Source of the DNA: JBBSEZ01 sp038239195
Lineage (GTDB): Bacteria; Planctomycetota; Planctomycetia; Gemmatales; Gemmataceae
DNA: 14,956 bases
NCBI GenBank assembly: GCA_038239195.1
Contig: JBBSEZ010000243.1
Span: 1 to 14,956, forward strand
Direction of reading: 5' to 3'
How positions within the stretch are numbered: the stretch's first letter is position 1; every line of letters starts with the position of its first letter. The notes beneath the pieces were generated by a model. The model ran no database searches, was not told the origin of the DNA, and was given only the letters and a program-made list of their open reading frames with translations. Shown piece by piece: positions 13,601 to 14,956 of the stretch. The position numbers and the translations under genes are program-made.

Positions 13601-14227
13601 CTCCTTCTGTAGCGCCGGCAGCGAGACGAAGGCGTTGCGGGGGGCGTCGAGCTCGGGCCGCAGGTTGAACAGGTTTCCCGGTTCTTCGCCTTCCAGCACC
13701 CGGCCGACGGGCAATTTCCATTCCTGCACCTCGGCTTTGTTCTTGCCCAGCGCGGCCTCGCGCGGGATCGCGCTGGGCTTCTGGAGGCGAAGGGTGATCG
13801 AGTCGCCGACTTTCACGTCCAGGGCTCGTGCCAGAGGCCCGTTGATCCAGACCGAGTCGGTCGGCCCCGCGCCCCCGCCGAGGGCGAGCAGCCCATCGCG
13901 AACGCCCAGCACGGTCACGCCGCGCGCCTGGGCCTGTTCCCCCGCCGCCGTGGCCTGGAGCAGGAGGGCGGGCTCGGCCCTTCCCAGGGCGCCGTCCTGT
14001 TGGAGCTCGGAGGCCAGCGCTTGCCGGAAGAAGCGCGGCGCTACCAGCGCCACGTCCACGGGGCCGAGTCGCTGGAGGGTGCGGTCGCGCAGGCTGCCGC
14101 GCAGCGAATCGCCCACCAGCAGGGCCCCCGTCAGCACGGCGCAGCCGACGACGACGCCCAGCAGCACGGCGAGGTTGCCGCGCCAGTGGTACAACAGATT
14201 GCGCAGGCAGAGGCGAAAGAGCGTCAT
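10679..14227 (-). CDS. Large FtsX-family ABC transporter permease (1182 residues)
   Basis: The protein begins MTLFRLCLRNLLYHWRGN and has ten predicted helices in two FtsX-type halves: TM1 at 18-40, then about 567-590, 615-648 and 665-688; two linker helices at about 720-738 and 748-767; then 797-818, 1062-1084, 1108-1130 and 1143-1170. Large extracytoplasmic domains occupy about 41-565 and 820-1060. Coupling-helix signatures are clear at 592-620 (DRRASEIGLLFAEGFRRR) and 1088-1113 (RRGELALLRALGFRRS). This resembles LolE/MacB/YbbP-type permeases, which move lipids, lipoproteins or peptides or transmit mechanical work and are not classical importers. ATG 14227 overlaps the ATPase stop (ATGA) and has no good ribosome-binding site of its own, so translation is probably coupled. 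The first extracytoplasmic domain is unusually long. Substrate unknown. Confidence 0.93.
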   Translation of the reverse strand: MTLFRLCLRNLLYHWRGNLAVLLGVVVGCAVLTGALLVGDSLRGSLRDRTLQRLGPVDVALVAPRFFRQALASELQQDGALGRAEPALLLQATAAGEQAQARGVTVLGVRDGLLALGGGAGPTDSVWINGPLARALDVKVGDSITLRLQKPSAIPREAALGKNKAEVQEWKLPVGRVLEGEEPGNLFNLRPELDAPRNAFVSLPALQKELGQAGRVNAILGAGPRPDLAASLKARLTLEDWGLVLRGPKGRAGALFERLAKSPKADKLIREEWRGDDGPLFAGIIARGMGLNLKRLPQELERSRIEAYYRTHHLYLSLESKQLLLAPAVVEAAEAAAREMALRTAPTLVYLVRLHHGESVNAGIVAAVRPGGSAPLGPLVPAGTKDNQIVLAREGWGANVPKVGEKVVLTFRPAEHQGGAPDGRATFTVAAVRPIRGALADPGLTPELPGVTDVKGGPDAWELPFDDKNWDQKSVSRQYTTPYWNEYWTTPKAYVTLAAGKALWKSRFGSLTSIRLAPADGGSLDVAEARFREKLLARLSPEKGGFVFDEVKKTSLEASQGGTDFGGLFLGFSFFLIAAALLLVGLLVRLNLDRRASEIGLLFAEGFRRRTVRALLIGEGGLLALGGVALGTLLAIAYAGLLVRLLAALWPGGTLQSFLRPHSPPLSLVIGAVATLLVSTLTIAWVVRGMSKVAPRALLAGQTTSEGELGLARRARWSGRIAVASLVLGVAVIAAGPFVPGHEAQAGTFFGGGALLLTASLAAVSAWMRRDKHATVEGSGWWSVARLGVRNAARHPARSLLTAGLLASAAFLLVAVEVFRRHATAGGGAQSPDGGFALLAESDLPVVRDLQSPEGHNELIARLPREQAVEARALLEDEGTKIVAFRVRGGDDASCLNLYQPRRPRVLGVPKALIEHGGFAFAGTTARTPEEKAHPWTILQRGEGPVPVFGEANTVTWMLKSGLGKTIKTPDANGAETDLVIDGLLQDSVFQSSLLMSEEQFLRLYPDTEGQQFFLIQAPRGKEAELKRILERGLADRGFEVSYVKDRLESYLAVENTYLSTFQALGGLGLVLGSLGLAVVLLRGVWERRGELALLRALGFRRSMLGWMVLAENAFLLVLGLAAGTASALLSVAPQLLAGSGSVPWLGLLGLLAVVLVVGLLAGLFAVVTTLRAPLVPALRRE

Positions 14228-14910
14228 GTCAGGCGTTGGTTGGCGGGGGCGAGCGTGCCGTCGTTCATCTCCCGAACGAGAGAAAACATCTCCGCGAGCT
14301 CGGGGCTGTGCGTGACCACGACGAGGACGTTGTTCTCCTCGCGATGCAGGTCCAGCAGCAGCTTGCCGACGGTCCGGGCGGTACGGCGGTCGAGATTGCC
14401 GGTCGGCTCGTCGGCGAGCACCAACACCGGCCGATGGATCAGCGCCCGCGCCACCGCCACGCGCTGCCGCTCCCCTCCCGAGAGCTCGGCAGGGCGATGT
14501 TCCAGGCGATCCTTGAGGCCCACCTTGTCGAGGAGGAGGAGGGCGCGCTCCCGGACGGCGGCGCGGTCGTCGTGGCCGACGAGGGTAGGTAGGAGGACGT
14601 TCTCCAGCACGCTGCACTGAGGCAGGAGGTAGTGGTCCTGAAAGACGAAGCCGATGTTGCGGTTGCGAAAGTCGGCGAGGGCGCGCTCCGAAAGGAGAAA
14701 GGGGGCCTTGCCGTCGAGGAGCACGTTGCCGGTGGTGGGCTGATCGAGGGTGCCGAGCACGTGCAGCAGGGTGCTCTTGCCGGAGCCGGACGGGCCCATG
14801 ACGGCGAGCTCCTCGCCGCGGCGGAGTTGGAGATCGACGTCGCGCAGGACGACGAGGGCCCCGCTGCGGGTGGGGTACTCCTTGCCGAGGTGTTCGACCT
14901 TCAACGCCAT
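14224..14910 (-). CDS. ABC transporter ATP-binding protein, LolD/MacB type
   Basis: A 228-residue nucleotide-binding subunit, complete in the window. Motifs: Walker A GPSGSGKST (39-47), Q-loop Gln91 in GFVFQDHYLLP, ABC signature LSGGE (143-147), Walker B VLVLADE (162-168) with catalytic Glu168, D-loop NLD (172-174) and switch His201 in VVTHSPEL. The length and the RNRNIGFVFQ and PTGNLD segments are typical of the LolD/MacB/FtsE group that pairs with FtsX-type permeases. It would power the adjacent 1182-residue permease from the cytosolic face. It is the first gene of the minus-strand operon. ATG 14910 has only a weak, close GAGGGCGGGG upstream. The 46 bases remaining to the window edge do not show a clear promoter, so the operon may begin further upstream. 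The substrate cannot be inferred. Confidence 0.96.
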   Translation of the reverse strand: MALKVEHLGKEYPTRSGALVVLRDVDLQLRRGEELAVMGPSGSGKSTLLHVLGTLDQPTTGNVLLDGKAPFLLSERALADFRNRNIGFVFQDHYLLPQCSVLENVLLPTLVGHDDRAAVRERALLLLDKVGLKDRLEHRPAELSGGERQRVAVARALIHRPVLVLADEPTGNLDRRTARTVGKLLLDLHREENNVLVVVTHSPELAEMFSLVREMNDGTLAPANQRLT

Positions 14911-14956
14911 TCCCCGCCCTCGATCTCCGCAGGAACGTAACCTCGTAGGGTGGGCC

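Noticed and set aside
11195..13612. Open frame of 805 codons on the plus strand
   Set aside because: It is antisense to the FtsX-type permease, whose helices and motifs are clear. The translation is Arg/Gln/Gly-rich and shows no domain.
1..14956. CRISPR array, tRNA, rRNA, integrase or transposase
   Set aside because: I saw no regularly spaced repeats, no tRNA cloverleaf with CCA-type end, no rRNA-like stretch and no recombinase motifs on either strand.

Overview
This is a GC-rich, gene-dense bacterial window with no rRNA, tRNA, integrase, transposase or CRISPR array visible. It most likely comes from a Planctomycetota genome, probably the Gemmata-like group. That is an inference from gene content: several Uma2-family nucleases, a Gfo/Idh/MocA oxidoreductase near a TIM-barrel sugar isomerase, a very large FtsX-type permease, small orphan membrane proteins, and short noncoding repeats whose frames read LESLTY / QAF-like. 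I could not test it with a search.

Layout. 1-116 is the 3' end of an unidentified plus-strand gene. 185-1763 (+) is a small redox and detoxification run: a secreted TlpA-like thioredoxin, a flavin-reductase-like protein and a RidA-family protein, the last with a possible promoter of its own. 1770-2174 (-) is a stand-alone, degenerate response-regulator receiver domain that converges on RidA with a 6-base gap. 2175-2400 is a divergent intergenic region with a candidate promoter and a 5'-UTR hairpin. 2401-5117 (+) holds a phosphomannose-isomerase-like cupin enzyme, a two-helix membrane protein and a xylose-isomerase-like TIM-barrel enzyme, followed by a strong GC hairpin. 5183-7665 (+) holds a 42-residue membrane miniprotein whose start resembles TatA, two tandem Uma2 paralogs and a class-A-beta-lactamase-fold serine hydrolase. 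7666-7866 is noncoding and carries a 68-base inverted repeat. 7867-9009 (+) is the Gfo/Idh/MocA oxidoreductase. 9010-9124 carries a short repeat cluster, and 9125-9685 (+) is a third, more distant Uma2 gene.

9692-14910 (-) is a four-gene operon read right to left: LolD/MacB-type ABC ATPase, 1182-residue FtsX-family permease, five-helix half-size DMT-like membrane protein and a small helical protein. The first and last gene pairs overlap by ATGA, and the middle gap is 28 bases.

How the genes may work together. The cupin enzyme, TIM-barrel isomerase and Gfo/Idh/MocA oxidoreductase fit sugar or polyol catabolism, but they are separated by unrelated genes, so a shared pathway is only a hypothesis. 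The ABC operon is the most coherent unit; its two downstream genes have no assigned role and may be accessories of the transporter. I found no convincing novel defence or biosynthetic system. The most interesting items are the 68-base inverted repeat, the TatA-like miniprotein, the unassigned tail of the ABC operon, the diverged Uma2 tandem pair and the degenerate receiver.
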